Shown here piece after piece: positions 38,972-49,069 of a stretch of DNA of 64,000 bases. Origin of the DNA: Pseudomonas marvdashtae (lineage in GTDB: Bacteria; Pseudomonadota; Gammaproteobacteria; Pseudomonadales; Pseudomonadaceae); contig NZ_JABWQX020000001.1 in the NCBI RefSeq assembly GCF_014268655.2, forward strand, positions 1,704,001-1,768,000, given 5' to 3'. The notes beneath the pieces were generated by a model. That model did no database searches, was not told the DNA's origin, and saw only the letters and a list, made by a program, of their open reading frames with translations. Position 1 is the first letter of the stretch; each line of letters starts with the position of its first letter. Both the position numbers and the translations under genes were made by a program.

Positions 38972-40243
38972 TTATAGGTCTTGGAGTGGCGCGGTGGCGG
39001 TGCGGCTACCCAGTACGCCGATCAATAGCACATACGTTAGCGCGCCGGTGGCGATTCCTACCAGTGGCGCGATCCATGGCGAGTTGAATGCCGCGAGGGT
39101 GCCGACGCCGTAGGCACATAAGCCTGGCCAATTGAACGCCGGCAGTTGCGCCTCGGCCAATCGAGGATAGCGACCACGCCAGCGGAAGAAGAAATCGGCC
39201 ATGATCACGCCGCCAATGGGCGGGATGACCGTGCCAAGCAGGATCAGATAAGGCACCAGCATGTCGTACATGCCCAGTAGCGCCAGCAATGTGCCGATCA
39301 CCGCGCCAGCCAGTGTGACCGTCCTGCGGCGACGGGTGCGCAGCAGGTTGCAGCCGGCCACGGCGAAGTTGTAGATGGTGTTGTCCTGGGTGCTCCAGAT
39401 ATTGAGCAGCAGCATGGCCATCGCGGCCATGGCGAAACCCTGCAACAACAGGACTTCGACCACGTCCGGCTGCTGATAGACGATGGCTCCGTAGGCACCG
39501 ATCAGGACCATCAGGCCGTTGCCGATAAAGAAGCCAATCAGGCTGGCCAGGACCGCGACCTTCGCTGAGCGGGAAAAACGTGTCCAGTTGGTCGCCTGGG
39601 TAGCACCGCTGACAAAGGTGCCAAATACCAGCGTGATCGCGGTCGACCAGTCCAGGCTGCCCGTGGGTACCACCGCCAGCAGGCCATCAAGGCCGCCGAC
39701 CTTATCCGTCGCTACCCACATGGACAGCATCAGCAGCAACATCATCGCCGGGACGGCGATGTACGAGAGGATTTCCAACCCTCGATAGCCAATGTAGGCC
39801 GTGGCGCAGAACCCCAGCCCGAACAGCACCATCAGCCCCAGCACCGTGCCTTGGTTCAGTTCGAAATACTTGCCCAGCACCACCGCCGCGGTGGCCGTGC
39901 CCCAGGCATACCAGCCGATCTGAGTGAAACCCAGGATCAAGTCGCTGAGCTTGCTGCCCACCTCGCCGAAACACAAGCGCCCCATCAACACCGAATTGAG
40001 CCCGCTCCTGAAGGCGATGTAACCCAGGCCTGCGGCATACAGGCCCAGCAGCAGGTTGCCAATGACGATGACGCTGAGCATCTCGGCGAAACCGAACGCC
40101 ACGCCCAGCTTGCCTCCGGCAAACATGGTCGCGGTGAAAAAGGTGAAGCCCAACAGCACCATGGCCGTGGAGGCCAAACCCTTGCGCGCATGCATCGGCA
40201 CTTCGCTCAAAGGATAGTCGTTGCCCGGATCGTTCTGAGTCAT
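38972..40243 (-). CDS. codB: Cytosine permease
   Basis: A 423-residue NCS1-family transporter with about 12 membrane segments and a short N-terminal cytoplasmic tail (NDYPLSEVPMHARKGL). Typical features include FAEMLSVIVIGNLLLGL and TQIGWYAWGTATAAV. Coupling to codA fixes cytosine as the likely substrate. AAGGA precedes the ATG at 40243; the longer frame upstream lacks homology. Confidence 0.94.
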   Translation of the reverse strand: MTQNDPGNDYPLSEVPMHARKGLASTAMVLLGFTFFTATMFAGGKLGVAFGFAEMLSVIVIGNLLLGLYAAGLGYIAFRSGLNSVLMGRLCFGEVGSKLSDLILGFTQIGWYAWGTATAAVVLGKYFELNQGTVLGLMVLFGLGFCATAYIGYRGLEILSYIAVPAMMLLLMLSMWVATDKVGGLDGLLAVVPTGSLDWSTAITLVFGTFVSGATQATNWTRFSRSAKVAVLASLIGFFIGNGLMVLIGAYGAIVYQQPDVVEVLLLQGFAMAAMAMLLLNIWSTQDNTIYNFAVAGCNLLRTRRRRTVTLAGAVIGTLLALLGMYDMLVPYLILLGTVIPPIGGVIMADFFFRWRGRYPRLAEAQLPAFNWPGLCAYGVGTLAAFNSPWIAPLVGIATGALTYVLLIGVLGSRTATAPLQDL

Positions 40244-40430
40244 GTGGCGTTCCTTGCGGAAAATAGGAAAAACGCAAGCGTGCAGCGGCCGTGCCAAACC
40301 AGCGATCCCCGGTTATCTATAGCCAAGTTGTGGATCCGATGGGGTTCAAGGAACAAAAGCGGAGCAGGGATGGGGCAAGTTGGAACACGGACCGTCCGGC
40401 TCAGAGGCCCGCTTCCACGAAACGATGCGT

Positions 40431-41261
40431 TCAGGTCTGAACGTGCACCAATAAAAATCGCAACAGCGCCGCGACGACGGCTTCCGGCGCGTCTTCCTGA
40501 ACCAAGTGCCCGGCGTTCGGTACCGGGTGAAACTGCGCGCCCGGAATCATGTTGTGCAGCGCCCGGCCGCGCTCGATGGGGATCCATTGGTCATCCTCGC
40601 CCCAGAGGATTTGCGTCGGGCAGCGCACTTGCGGGTACAGGTCCTGGACCTGATGGGTGTAGCACTCGTCCATCTGCGCAATCTGCCGATAGAGCGCGGC
40701 CTGGCCGGTCTCGCCGAGCCATGGCTGCACATAGGGCGCCAGTTCTGCGTCCGGGATGTCTCGTTTGATTGCGCCGCGGATATACGCCGGCACGATGGCT
40801 CGCTGAATGTAATCGGGCAAGCCGCTGAACGCCGCTTCATGCTGGCGCACGTGCTGGACAAAAGGTGAACCCCAGGGCGACAAAGCCACCGGGTCGATCA
40901 GCGTAAGGCTTCGGTAGTCCTTGCCATCGAGCAGATGCGCACGCAAGGCGGTGGCACCGCCGAAGTCATGGGCCACGACGTCTGGACAGTCCAGGCCCCA
41001 ATGCTCAAGCAGCCGTGCGAACAAGCGGTTCTGCACGCCGAGAGACACATCGGCGTCAGGTTGCGCGGACTGGCCGTAACCCAGCAGGTCGAAGTAATGG
41101 ACTTTATGCGTGGTGAAGAACAGCGGGGCGATCCGGTGCCATACATAAGAAGAGAATGGCGTGCCGTGCACAAACACCAGCGACGGGCCGTCGCCTTGGA
41201 CGGCGTAGCGGATGGGGTATCCGTCGAAGTTGTAGACCTGATCCAGCGGCCAGTGGGTCAT
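40431..41261 (-). CDS. Alpha/beta hydrolase with Asp nucleophile (haloalkane dehalogenase-like)
   Basis: A 276-residue alpha/beta hydrolase. The oxyanion region is VFVHGTPFSSYVW. At the nucleophile elbow it has VVAHDFGGATAL, that is, Asp instead of Ser, the hallmark of haloalkane dehalogenases, fluoroacetate dehalogenases and epoxide hydrolases. Catalytic acid ILWGEDDQWIP and His PNAGHLVQEDAP are in place. Substrate unknown. AGAGGAC lies before the ATG. Confidence 0.85.
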   Translation of the reverse strand: MTHWPLDQVYNFDGYPIRYAVQGDGPSLVFVHGTPFSSYVWHRIAPLFFTTHKVHYFDLLGYGQSAQPDADVSLGVQNRLFARLLEHWGLDCPDVVAHDFGGATALRAHLLDGKDYRSLTLIDPVALSPWGSPFVQHVRQHEAAFSGLPDYIQRAIVPAYIRGAIKRDIPDAELAPYVQPWLGETGQAALYRQIAQMDECYTHQVQDLYPQVRCPTQILWGEDDQWIPIERGRALHNMIPGAQFHPVPNAGHLVQEDAPEAVVAALLRFLLVHVQT

Positions 41262-41353
41262 GATTGTGTCCTCTTGGCATGTTCGAGCCAGAAAGCATAG
41301 ACACAAAACCCTGACGCGAGTCTGCAGACAACAACCTGTGCGAGGGGATTTAT

Positions 41354-41710
41354 TTACTCGCCGTGATAGATGCAACCGCTGGTGCAGGTCTCATGGATAC
41401 GAATGGCGCTGAGTTCCGGCAGCAACGGCTTCAACTCGTTCCAGATCCACTTGGCCAAGACTTCGCTGGTGGGATTTTCCAGGCCCGGAATGTCATTAAG
41501 GTAGTTGTGGTCCAGGCGCTCGTAGAGCGGCTTGAAGATCGCCTTGATTTCCGAGAAGTCGCGAATCCAGCCGGTGTGCGGATCGATGTCGCCACTGAGG
41601 TGGATTGCTACCTTGAACGAGTGACCATGAAGGCGACCGCACTTATGGCCATCCGGCACGTGAGGCAGGCGGTGGGCGGATTCGAATGTAAATTCCTTGA
41701 AGATTTCCAT
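41354..41710 (-). CDS. queD: QueD, 6-carboxy-5,6,7,8-tetrahydropterin synthase
   Basis: A 118-residue member of the 6-pyruvoyl-tetrahydropterin synthase family. Zinc ligands are in ESAHRLP and RLHGHSFKV; the catalytic Cys is in [18 protein letters not shown] closes the protein. QueD acts in the queuosine (preQ0) pathway. Some Pseudomonas paralogues serve pterin synthesis, so QueD is the best but not the only reading. Confidence 0.9.
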   Translation of the reverse strand: MEIFKEFTFESAHRLPHVPDGHKCGRLHGHSFKVAIHLSGDIDPHTGWIRDFSEIKAIFKPLYERLDHNYLNDIPGLENPTSEVLAKWIWNELKPLLPELSAIRIHETCTSGCIYHGE

Positions 41711-41792
41711 AGATTTGGCTCTTTGAATGGGCGGGCGCGAGGCAGGCGGCGCAGTTTATCAGTTTGATCCAGGTGTTGCGCGAGCGTGCTGA

Positions 41793-42872
41793 CTAAAGGG
41801 TCAGCAAACGCTCGCCCAATCCGCCATTGGCGGCCAGCTCGAGGAACTCGTCGCCCAGCCGGCGGCTTTCGTCCATCGCGGTGCTCCAGTATTTGCGACG
41901 GCTCGCGTCATCGCCCATGAAACGCTTGAAGTCGTTGCGGTCCGGCAGTTTGCCGAACGGCAGGCGGGACAGGTATTCGCGCGACGGCGCCAGCAGCAAC
42001 ACGTCCTGCAGGCGCTCGACGTTGCCGCGACGCCACGGCAGGCCCTTGTCGAACCAGCCGGGGATGACCCGATCGGTAAAGTGCGGATACAGGACGATGT
42101 CTTCGCCGCTGTAGGGAAGGTCGAGGTGGTAATCCAACAACCCGCCATCGCGGAAGGTCCCGGCACCGGCGCCAGGCAAGTCGCGCACGCCTTCCATCAC
42201 CATCGGGATCGAGCCCGACGCCAGCAACGCCTGGCGCAGGTTGCCGGCCACCAGCGGCACGAAGCGCGACGGGAAGTCGGTGAGCGGATGCAGCGGCGGC
42301 GCCAAGCGGGGATCGTGCACGATCAGCCGTTCGAAATGCCGCGACAACCGCGCCCGGCCGCGCAGGTTGTCGGCGATCACCGACGACAGGCCCAGACCCA
42401 GCCGTGCGCGGTGATCCAGTGCAAGGCTGCCGTGGCTCTTGACCACCATGATGTTGAGCCGGTAATGCGGGTTTTCGAGAATGCTCAGGTCGCGCCCGTC
42501 AAGCAAGTCATTGAGCATGCGTTGCGAACTCTGGCTGACCCCAGCCATGGTCACGCCTTTGGCAAAGCTCTGTTCGTTATACAAGCTACCCAGGCGGCGG
42601 ATTCCTTCTGCAGCGTCCGGCAGGCAGGCGCTAGCAAAGCGCCAGGAACCCACCGAAGCGCCGATCAACGAACGCTCTCGCGGGGCGGCGGGCAGCCATT
42701 CGCCGAACAATGCCAAGTCCAGCCCCTGGATACCCAAGGCCTTCGGACCACCGGCGGCGCCCGGAAGGATGCCGACGTCGGCGGGCTTGAGGCCGGCCTG
42801 GCGGATGCGCTGGAAGGCGCGAGGGCCGGCCTTGAGCGTGAGGGCAGGATACTTGATGTGAATGGCGGTCAT
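41793..42872 (-). CDS. Patatin-like phospholipase family protein
   Basis: A 359-residue patatin-type acyl hydrolase. It has the GILPGAAGGPKALG oxyanion region, the nucleophile motif SLIGASVGSWR (GxSxG) and the Asp of the Ser-Asp dyad in FRDGGLLDYHLD. Probably a cytoplasmic lipase or esterase; no signal peptide. The ATG at 42872 is preferred to an upstream TTG. Confidence 0.85.
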   Translation of the reverse strand: MTAIHIKYPALTLKAGPRAFQRIRQAGLKPADVGILPGAAGGPKALGIQGLDLALFGEWLPAAPRERSLIGASVGSWRFASACLPDAAEGIRRLGSLYNEQSFAKGVTMAGVSQSSQRMLNDLLDGRDLSILENPHYRLNIMVVKSHGSLALDHRARLGLGLSSVIADNLRGRARLSRHFERLIVHDPRLAPPLHPLTDFPSRFVPLVAGNLRQALLASGSIPMVMEGVRDLPGAGAGTFRDGGLLDYHLDLPYSGEDIVLYPHFTDRVIPGWFDKGLPWRRGNVERLQDVLLLAPSREYLSRLPFGKLPDRNDFKRFMGDDASRRKYWSTAMDESRRLGDEFLELAANGGLGERLLTL

Positions 42873-43013
42873 ACCGATCTCGAATACAGGCAAGCGGGTG
42901 ATTATAACGACACACCTCGCAGATTTGACTTGGGTCCAATGATGGCAATTCAGTTTCAGTTAAGTTCCTGCCGATACAGTTGTCCGGTGAAGATTATAAG
43001 AAGGAGATAACCC

Positions 43014-43322
43014 GTGAACCGTCTGACTGCCTTTTCCATCGTGACGCTTCTGGTGATCGGTGCCGGGCTGGCTCAAGCGCGAGACCTCAGCGCCGCCGAA
43101 GCCCAAAACCTTTTGGACGCTGGTACCATCCTGCCTTTCAAAAAACTCAACGCCACCGCCCTGGCCGAACACCCTGGCGCCACCCTGACCGATACCGAGC
43201 TGGAGGAAGAGTATGGCAAGTATCGTTACAAGGTGGACCTGCGGGATGCCAAGGGCATCGAGTGGGACCTGGAGCTCGACGCCGTCACCGGCAAGGTGCT
43301 CAAGAATCATCAGGATACGTAA
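43014..43322 (+). CDS. PepSY-domain periplasmic protein 1
   Basis: A 102-residue protein with a signal peptide (about 1-22, ending AQARD) and one PepSY domain (ELEEEYGKYRYKVDLRDAKG, VTGKVLKN). The start is GTG behind a perfect AAGGAG. Its stop shares one base with the next start (TAATG). It heads a four-gene unit PepSY-PepSY-regulator-kinase. Confidence 0.88.
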   Translation: MNRLTAFSIVTLLVIGAGLAQARDLSAAEAQNLLDAGTILPFKKLNATALAEHPGATLTDTELEEEYGKYRYKVDLRDAKGIEWDLELDAVTGKVLKNHQDT

Positions 43323-43633
43323 TGAAGTTTAATCAACGCACCCGGGGCCGCTGGGCGCTGGTGCTGCTGACATTTTGTTCGCTGGCCGTGGCGCGGGACC
43401 TGGATCAGGACGAAGCCTTGCAATTGCGCCAGCAGGGCGTGATCTTGCCGCTCGAGCAGCTGTTGCAGCAGGCGCTGGACCGGCATCCGGGCGCGAAACT
43501 GTTGGAGGCCGAGCTGGAAGAAAAAAACGGCGTCTACATTTATGAAGTCGAGCTGCTGGACACCGATGGCGTTGTGCGCGAATTGGACCTGGAGGCCGCG
43601 ACCGGCCGTTTACTCAAAGATAAGGAAGACTGA
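43322..43633 (+). CDS. PepSY-domain periplasmic protein 2
   Basis: A 103-residue paralogue of the preceding protein: signal peptide (about 1-24), [20 protein letters not shown] and [11 protein letters not shown]. It overlaps both neighbours by one base (TAATG, TGATG), so all four products should be made in fixed proportion. PepSY proteins next to kinases are thought to be sensory partners or to bind metal or peptide; the role here is open. Confidence 0.88.
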   Translation: MKFNQRTRGRWALVLLTFCSLAVARDLDQDEALQLRQQGVILPLEQLLQQALDRHPGAKLLEAELEEKNGVYIYEVELLDTDGVVRELDLEAATGRLLKDKED

Positions 43634-44301
43634 TGCGCCTGCTATTGGTGGAGGATCACGTTCCCCTGGCCGACGAGCTGATGGCCGGGCTTGCCCGTCA
43701 GGGCTACGCCGTCGATTGGCTCGCCGATGGTCGCGACGCGATTTACCAGGGCAGTAGCGAGCCCTATGACCTGATTATCCTCGACCTTGGCCTGCCAGGG
43801 GTGCCCGGGCTTGAGGTCCTGGCCCAATGGCGTGCCGGAGGCTTGACCGCCCCGGTGCTGATTCTCACCGCCCGCGGATCCTGGGCGGAGCGTATCGAAG
43901 GGCTCAAGGCCGGCGCCGATGACTACCTGACCAAGCCGTTCCATCCAGAGGAACTGCACCTGCGGATCCAGGCGCTGTTGCGTCGTTCCCACGGCCAGGC
44001 GAACCAACCGACGCTCCAGGCGGCGGGGCTGCACCTGGACGAAGGCCGGCAGTGCGTGATTCGTGACGGCGCGGAAATCCAGCTGACCGCGGCGGAGTTT
44101 CGCTTGTTGCGCTATTTCATGCTCCACCCCGAACAGATCCTCTCCAAAAGCCATCTCGCCGAGCACCTGTACGACGGCGAGACCGAGCGCGATTCCAATG
44201 TGCTGGAAGTCCACGTCAATCACCTGCGGCGCAAACTGGGGCGCAGCGTGATCGAAACCCGTCGCGGCCAGGGGTACCTGTTCGGCGGGCAGGCGCAGTG
44301 A
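43633..44301 (+). CDS. OmpR-type response regulator
   Basis: A 222-residue regulator: receiver domain with VEDH near the start, phospho-acceptor Asp51 in [10 protein letters not shown], and Lys in YLTKPF; C-terminal winged helix with [16 protein letters not shown] and [15 protein letters not shown]. Nearest in style to PhoP/QseB/CarR-type regulators; I do not assign a name. Confidence 0.92.
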   Translation: MRLLLVEDHVPLADELMAGLARQGYAVDWLADGRDAIYQGSSEPYDLIILDLGLPGVPGLEVLAQWRAGGLTAPVLILTARGSWAERIEGLKAGADDYLTKPFHPEELHLRIQALLRRSHGQANQPTLQAAGLHLDEGRQCVIRDGAEIQLTAAEFRLLRYFMLHPEQILSKSHLAEHLYDGETERDSNVLEVHVNHLRRKLGRSVIETRRGQGYLFGGQAQ

Positions 44302-45611
44302 GATCCATCCAGCGGCGCTTGAGCCTGGGCTTGATCGGCGTGATGGTCGTGGTCGGCCTGGTCCTGGCGCAGACCAGCCTGTGGCTGTTCGAACTGGGTT
44401 TGCAGCGCTACCTGGAGGCGGGATTGCGCAACGACAGCGAGAATCTGCTGGTGGCGTTGGTCCGTGGTCCGCAAGGTTTGCAACTGGACGAGCGACGTTT
44501 GTCGCCGGCTTATCTCCGGCCGTTTTCCGGGCATTACTTCCGCATCGATTTTGCCGACACGCATTGGCGCTCCCGCTCCCTCTGGGACCAGGAGCTGCCG
44601 CGGCTCGATCATCCGGGCCTGCACAGCAATCTGCAGCTGGGGCCTGAGGGTCAGAAACTGCTGGTGCTGCGCACCGACTATCGGCGCCTGGGCCAGGCGA
44701 TTTCCATCAGCGTGGCCCAGGACTACACGCCGGTCCGTGACAGCTTCCTGCGGATGCAGCAGATTGGCGTTGGCCTCGGCTTGGCGGGGTTGCTGCTGAT
44801 CCTGTTGTTGCAGCGCTTCACCGTGCACCGTGCCCTGCGTCCTTTAGAGAGGGCCCGGGAGCAGATTGCCCAATTGCAGCGCGGGCAGCGCTCGCAACTC
44901 GACGAACAAGTGCCCAGGGAACTGGAGCCGCTGGTGGCGCAGATCAACCATTTGCTGGCCCATACCGAAGACAGTCTCAAGCGTTCACGCAACGCCCTCG
45001 GCAACCTGGGCCATGCCTTGAAGACGCCGCTGGCGGTGCTGCAAAGCCTGGCTTCGAACGAGAAGCTCGATCCATATCCCGAGTTGCGCAAGCTGCTGCT
45101 GGAACAACTTGAGCAGGTTCGCCAGCGCCTGAACCGCGAACTCAACCGCGCCCGGCTGTCCGGCGATGCCTTGCCTGGCGCGCACCTGGATTGCGACGCC
45201 GAACTGCCGGGGCTGCTGGCGACCCTGAACATGATCCATGGCGAGCATCTGCATCTGGCTTACATCGCACCGCCCGGCTTGCACCTGCCTTGGGATCGCG
45301 AAGACCTGCTGGAGTTGCTGGGCAACCTGCTGGACAACGCCTGCAAATGGGCCGACGCCGAAGTGCGCCTGAGCGTGATCGAAACGGCCGAGGGCTTTAG
45401 CCTGGTGGTGGAAGATGACGGTCCCGGTATCCCCGAGGATCGCCGCGACCAGGTCTTCAGCCGCGGCACGCGCCTGGATGAGCAGACCGACGGCCATGGC
45501 CTGGGGCTGGGCATCGTGCGCGACATCGTTGATACCTGGGGCGGCACGCTGGCGTTGGACAACAGCGAGTGGGGCGGGTTGAAGGTCGTGATCCAACTGC
45601 CTCGGCGCTGA
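44298..45611 (+). CDS. Sensor histidine kinase (PhoQ-like)
   Basis: A 437-residue kinase: membrane segment 1 (about 8-32), periplasmic sensor (about 33-155), membrane segment 2 (about 156-175), HAMP, HisKA with [14 protein letters not shown] (His239), HATPase with [19 protein letters not shown] and [20 protein letters not shown] is the H-box form of PhoQ-like kinases. The start is GTG, overlapping the regulator stop (GTGA). The signal is unknown; the PepSY proteins upstream are likely periplasmic partners. Confidence 0.92.
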   Translation: MRSIQRRLSLGLIGVMVVVGLVLAQTSLWLFELGLQRYLEAGLRNDSENLLVALVRGPQGLQLDERRLSPAYLRPFSGHYFRIDFADTHWRSRSLWDQELPRLDHPGLHSNLQLGPEGQKLLVLRTDYRRLGQAISISVAQDYTPVRDSFLRMQQIGVGLGLAGLLLILLLQRFTVHRALRPLERAREQIAQLQRGQRSQLDEQVPRELEPLVAQINHLLAHTEDSLKRSRNALGNLGHALKTPLAVLQSLASNEKLDPYPELRKLLLEQLEQVRQRLNRELNRARLSGDALPGAHLDCDAELPGLLATLNMIHGEHLHLAYIAPPGLHLPWDREDLLELLGNLLDNACKWADAEVRLSVIETAEGFSLVVEDDGPGIPEDRRDQVFSRGTRLDEQTDGHGLGLGIVRDIVDTWGGTLALDNSEWGGLKVVIQLPRR

Positions 45612-45772
45612 TCCGGGTGCGGGGCGCCTTTGGGTGAACAAGCAAGCCCGCACACGGCACATCTGGAATGAATGCAAAACCCGCCGCTTGACCCTTGCAG
45701 CTTGCCGCCGCTTGCTGCAAAGTCGCGACCTTTTTGTCCGGTGGCTTTCCATCGCTGTGCTCTGAGGTAACG

Positions 45773-47092
45773 ATGATAAATGCAGTAATTGCCGCGGTTG
45801 GCGTCATGCTGGTGCTCAGCCTGTCCCGCGTGCATGTGGTGATCGCGCTGATTGTCGGCGCACTGGTGGGCGGCTTGATGGGCGGCCTGGGCATCGAGGC
45901 GACGCTCAAGGCGTTCAATGCCGGGCTTGGCGGCGGCGCGACAGTGGCGTTGTCCTACGCCTTGCTCGGCGCTTTCGCGGTGGCAATCGCCAAGTCAGGC
46001 ATGGCCCATGCCCTGGCCGACAAAGCCCTGGCCATGGTCGATCGTCAGGACGCCGCGGGTGGTTCGGGCGTCAAGTGGGTACTGATTGGCCTGCTGGGCA
46101 CGGTTGCGGTCGCTTCGCAGAATATCCTGCCGATCCACATCGCCTTCATCCCGCTGCTGGTGCCGCCACTGCTTTATGTGCTGACCAAGCTGCAACTGGA
46201 TCGTCGATTGATCGCCTGCGTCATGACCTTCGGCCTGATCACGCCCTACATGTTCCTGCCGGTGGGCTTCGGCAACATCTTCCTCAACGAAATCCTCTTG
46301 GCCAATATCGCCCGCAGCGGTGTGGACGTCAGTGGCATCAACGTCACCCACGCCATGGGCATCCCGGCGCTGGGCATGGTGTTTGGCCTGGTGCTGTCGT
46401 TTATCACGTATCGCAAGAAGCGCGTCTATGACCTGAAGAAAATTGCCAAGGCCGAGCAAGTGGCCGTGCGCTACAACCCGCTGAGCCTGCTGGTGGCGGG
46501 TCTGGCGATTGCGGCGGCGTTCGCCATTCAACTGTTGCTGGATTCGATGATCATCGGCGCCTTGGCTGGCTTCCTGATTTTCTCGGTATCGGGCGTGGTG
46601 CGCTGGCGCGAGACCGACGATCTGTTCACCGAAGGCATGAAGATGATGGCGATGATCGGCTTCATCATGATCGCCGCCTCGGGGTTCGCCGAAGTGATGA
46701 AGGCCACCGGTGAAGTCCAGAGCCTGGTGGAAACCTCAGCGGCCTGGATCGGCCACAACAAGGGCGTCGGGGTATTGCTGATGCTGTTGGTGGGCTTGCT
46801 GGTGACCATGGGCATCGGCTCATCGTTTTCCACCGTGCCGATCCTGGCGACGATTTTCGTGCCGTTGTGCCTGCAACTGGGCTTCAGCCCATTGGCGATC
46901 GTCTGCATCGTCGGCACCGCCGGCGCCTTGGGCGATGCTGGCTCGCCTGCGTCGGACTCGACCCTCGGCCCGACCTCCGGCCTGAACATCGACGGCCAGC
47001 ATCACCACATCTGGGATACCGTGGTCCCAACCTTCATCCACTACAACCTACCGCTGCTGGCGTTTGGTTGGGTGGCGGCGATGGTGTTGTAA
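45773..47092 (+). CDS. Na+/H+ antiporter family permease
   Basis: A 439-residue polytopic protein with about 11 hydrophobic segments. The internal part matches NhaC/YuiF-type permeases ([56 protein letters not shown]). Some homologues carry amino acids rather than sodium. TGAGGT before the ATG supports the start; the longer frame from 45695 begins in non-conserved sequence. Confidence 0.85.
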   Translation: MINAVIAAVGVMLVLSLSRVHVVIALIVGALVGGLMGGLGIEATLKAFNAGLGGGATVALSYALLGAFAVAIAKSGMAHALADKALAMVDRQDAAGGSGVKWVLIGLLGTVAVASQNILPIHIAFIPLLVPPLLYVLTKLQLDRRLIACVMTFGLITPYMFLPVGFGNIFLNEILLANIARSGVDVSGINVTHAMGIPALGMVFGLVLSFITYRKKRVYDLKKIAKAEQVAVRYNPLSLLVAGLAIAAAFAIQLLLDSMIIGALAGFLIFSVSGVVRWRETDDLFTEGMKMMAMIGFIMIAASGFAEVMKATGEVQSLVETSAAWIGHNKGVGVLLMLLVGLLVTMGIGSSFSTVPILATIFVPLCLQLGFSPLAIVCIVGTAGALGDAGSPASDSTLGPTSGLNIDGQHHHIWDTVVPTFIHYNLPLLAFGWVAAMVL

Positions 47093-47106
47093 CACCAGTT
47101 GCAGTC

Positions 47107-47138
47107 GGCTCCTTCGCGACCAGGCTCGCGAAGGAGCC
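47107..47138. terminator. Hairpin after the antiporter gene
   Basis: GGCTCCTTCGCGA and TCGCGAAGGAGCC form a 13-bp stem with a short loop, 14 bases after the stop. There is no T tract, so it may be a REP-type element or a weak terminator. Confidence 0.5.
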
Positions 47139-47260
47139 TTCAAACTCAGCGTCCCGGTTTCTCGTCCGCTCGGCGTACCGTCTCACCTTGTCCTACAGTT
47201 TTCCCGCGTAGTGCCGTTAACACGTCTAACCACGCCATAAAACCTACAAGAGTGAACAGC

Positions 47261-48940
47261 ATGCGCCTGAGCTTGAAGGCTAAAGTCCTGTCCCTGGCAA
47301 TACTGCCGGTATTGCTGTCCGCGGTGATCATCAGTCTGACCACTGCGTTCATCTTGAAGGAACAGGCCAGCAAAGAAGTCCAGCAGACCCGCGAACGCCT
47401 GCTCAGCGAGGCCAAGGCCACGCTGCAGAATTATGTCGCGGTCGGGCTTACCGCCATCAAACCGCTGTACGATGCCGCCGCACCCGGTGATAACGAGGCG
47501 CGCGCCCAGGCGATCAAGCTGCTGTCGAATATCAGCTACGGCAAGGACGGCTACTTTTTCGGCTACGACTCCGAGACCATTCGCCTGTTCAAGGCCAACA
47601 GCCCGGATGGCGTGGGCAAGAGTTTCAAGGACAACCGCGACCCGAACGGTGTCTACGTCAACCGTGACCTGGTGAAAGTCGCCAAGGACGGGACGCATTA
47701 CCTGGAATACAGCTCGCCGCTGCCCGGCAGCAAGGACCTGGTGCCCAAGCTCGGCTACACCGACTACCTGTCCAAATGGGACATGGCGGTCGGCAGCTCG
47801 GTCAACCTGGACGGCATCGAAGCCCAGGTGGCGCTGGTGGAAGCCAAGGTCCATGATCGCCTGCAAGGCGTGATCCTGAGCATCGTCGGGATCGCCGCCG
47901 TGGTGTTGCTGGTGATCGCGGTGGTGGGCCTGGTGCTCGCCAATACGATCCTGCGTCCTCTGCACTTGATGAAAGCCAACCTCGATGACATCGCGGCGGG
48001 CGAGGGCGACCTGACCCGGCGCTTGACCATCACCAGCCAGGATGAACTGGGCCAACTGGCCGGTTCGTTTAACCGCTTCGTCGACAAGATCCACGGCCTG
48101 GTAAGGCAGATCACCGACATGACCTCGCAACTGACCGGGCTGGTAACGCAAGTGTCCGAACAGGCCCAGCGTTCCGAGCAGGCCATGGAGCGCCAGCGCC
48201 ACGAAACCGACCAGGTCGCCACGGCGATCAACGAGATGTCCTCCGCTGCCCAGGAAGTCGCTCGCAGTGCCCAGGGCGCCGCCGTCGCGGCCCAGCAGAC
48301 CGACGAAGAAGGGCAATCGGCCAAGCGCGTGGTCGCCGGCAGCATCCAGCAGATCCATGCGCTGGTAAACGACATCCGCAGCAGCGGCGTATCTTTGGAC
48401 AGCCTGCAGCAGGACGTGGCGTCGATCGTCAGTGTGCTTGGCGTGATTCGTTCGATCGCCGAGCAGACCAACCTGCTGGCGCTCAACGCTGCTATCGAGG
48501 CCGCGCGTGCCGGCGAGGCGGGCCGTGGTTTTGCGGTGGTCGCCGACGAAGTCCGCGCCCTGGCCAGCCGAACCCAGCAAAGCACCCAGGAAATCCAGGG
48601 CATGATTGACCGCCTGCAATCGGGCACGCATGCGGCGGTGGAGGCCATGCGCCGGTCCAGCGAGGCGGGCGACGGCACGTCATTGCAGGCCAACGAGGCG
48701 GGCGCGTCGCTGGACACCATGGCGCAGTTGATCGGTACCATCAATTCGATGAACGCCCAGATCGCCAGCGCGGCCGAAGAGCAGACCGCCGTGGCCGAGG
48801 AAATCAACCGCAGCGTGCACCAGATTGCCGTGGCGGTGGACAGCGTCGCTGACGAAACGCAGCTTGGCGCCCAGACCTCCCGCAGCCTGGCCGAGCTGGG
48901 CCAGCGCTTGGGCAAACTGGTGGGGCAGTTCCGGATCTGA
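47261..48940 (+). CDS. Methyl-accepting chemotaxis protein (Cache sensor)
   Basis: A 559-residue chemoreceptor: membrane segment 1 (about 10-31), periplasmic Cache-type sensor (about 35-190, [20 protein letters not shown]), membrane segment 2 (about 200-225), HAMP ([19 protein letters not shown]), and a signalling domain whose hairpin tip reads [20 protein letters not shown]. Ligand unknown; small organic acids are common for this sensor type. Confidence 0.93.
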   Translation: MRLSLKAKVLSLAILPVLLSAVIISLTTAFILKEQASKEVQQTRERLLSEAKATLQNYVAVGLTAIKPLYDAAAPGDNEARAQAIKLLSNISYGKDGYFFGYDSETIRLFKANSPDGVGKSFKDNRDPNGVYVNRDLVKVAKDGTHYLEYSSPLPGSKDLVPKLGYTDYLSKWDMAVGSSVNLDGIEAQVALVEAKVHDRLQGVILSIVGIAAVVLLVIAVVGLVLANTILRPLHLMKANLDDIAAGEGDLTRRLTITSQDELGQLAGSFNRFVDKIHGLVRQITDMTSQLTGLVTQVSEQAQRSEQAMERQRHETDQVATAINEMSSAAQEVARSAQGAAVAAQQTDEEGQSAKRVVAGSIQQIHALVNDIRSSGVSLDSLQQDVASIVSVLGVIRSIAEQTNLLALNAAIEAARAGEAGRGFAVVADEVRALASRTQQSTQEIQGMIDRLQSGTHAAVEAMRRSSEAGDGTSLQANEAGASLDTMAQLIGTINSMNAQIASAAEEQTAVAEEINRSVHQIAVAVDSVADETQLGAQTSRSLAELGQRLGKLVGQFRI

Positions 48941-48951
48941 CCTCGGCGCGG

Positions 48952-49058
48952 CAGGAGCTGCCGAAGGCTGCGATCTTTCGCTTTCGATCCAGATGTTTTC
49001 ACCCGGGCAACCGGGTCCTATCGGGAAAGAAGGATCGCAGCCTTCGGCAGTTTCTGCC
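48952..49058. repeat. REP pair between the chemoreceptor and trhP genes
   Basis: CAGGAGCTGCCGAAGGCTGCGATC and its inverse GATCGCAGCCTTCGGCAG face each other around ACCCGGGCAACCGGGT. A third REP family for this window, sitting between convergent genes. Confidence 0.8.
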
Positions 49059-49069
49059 GGCCCGCGCAA

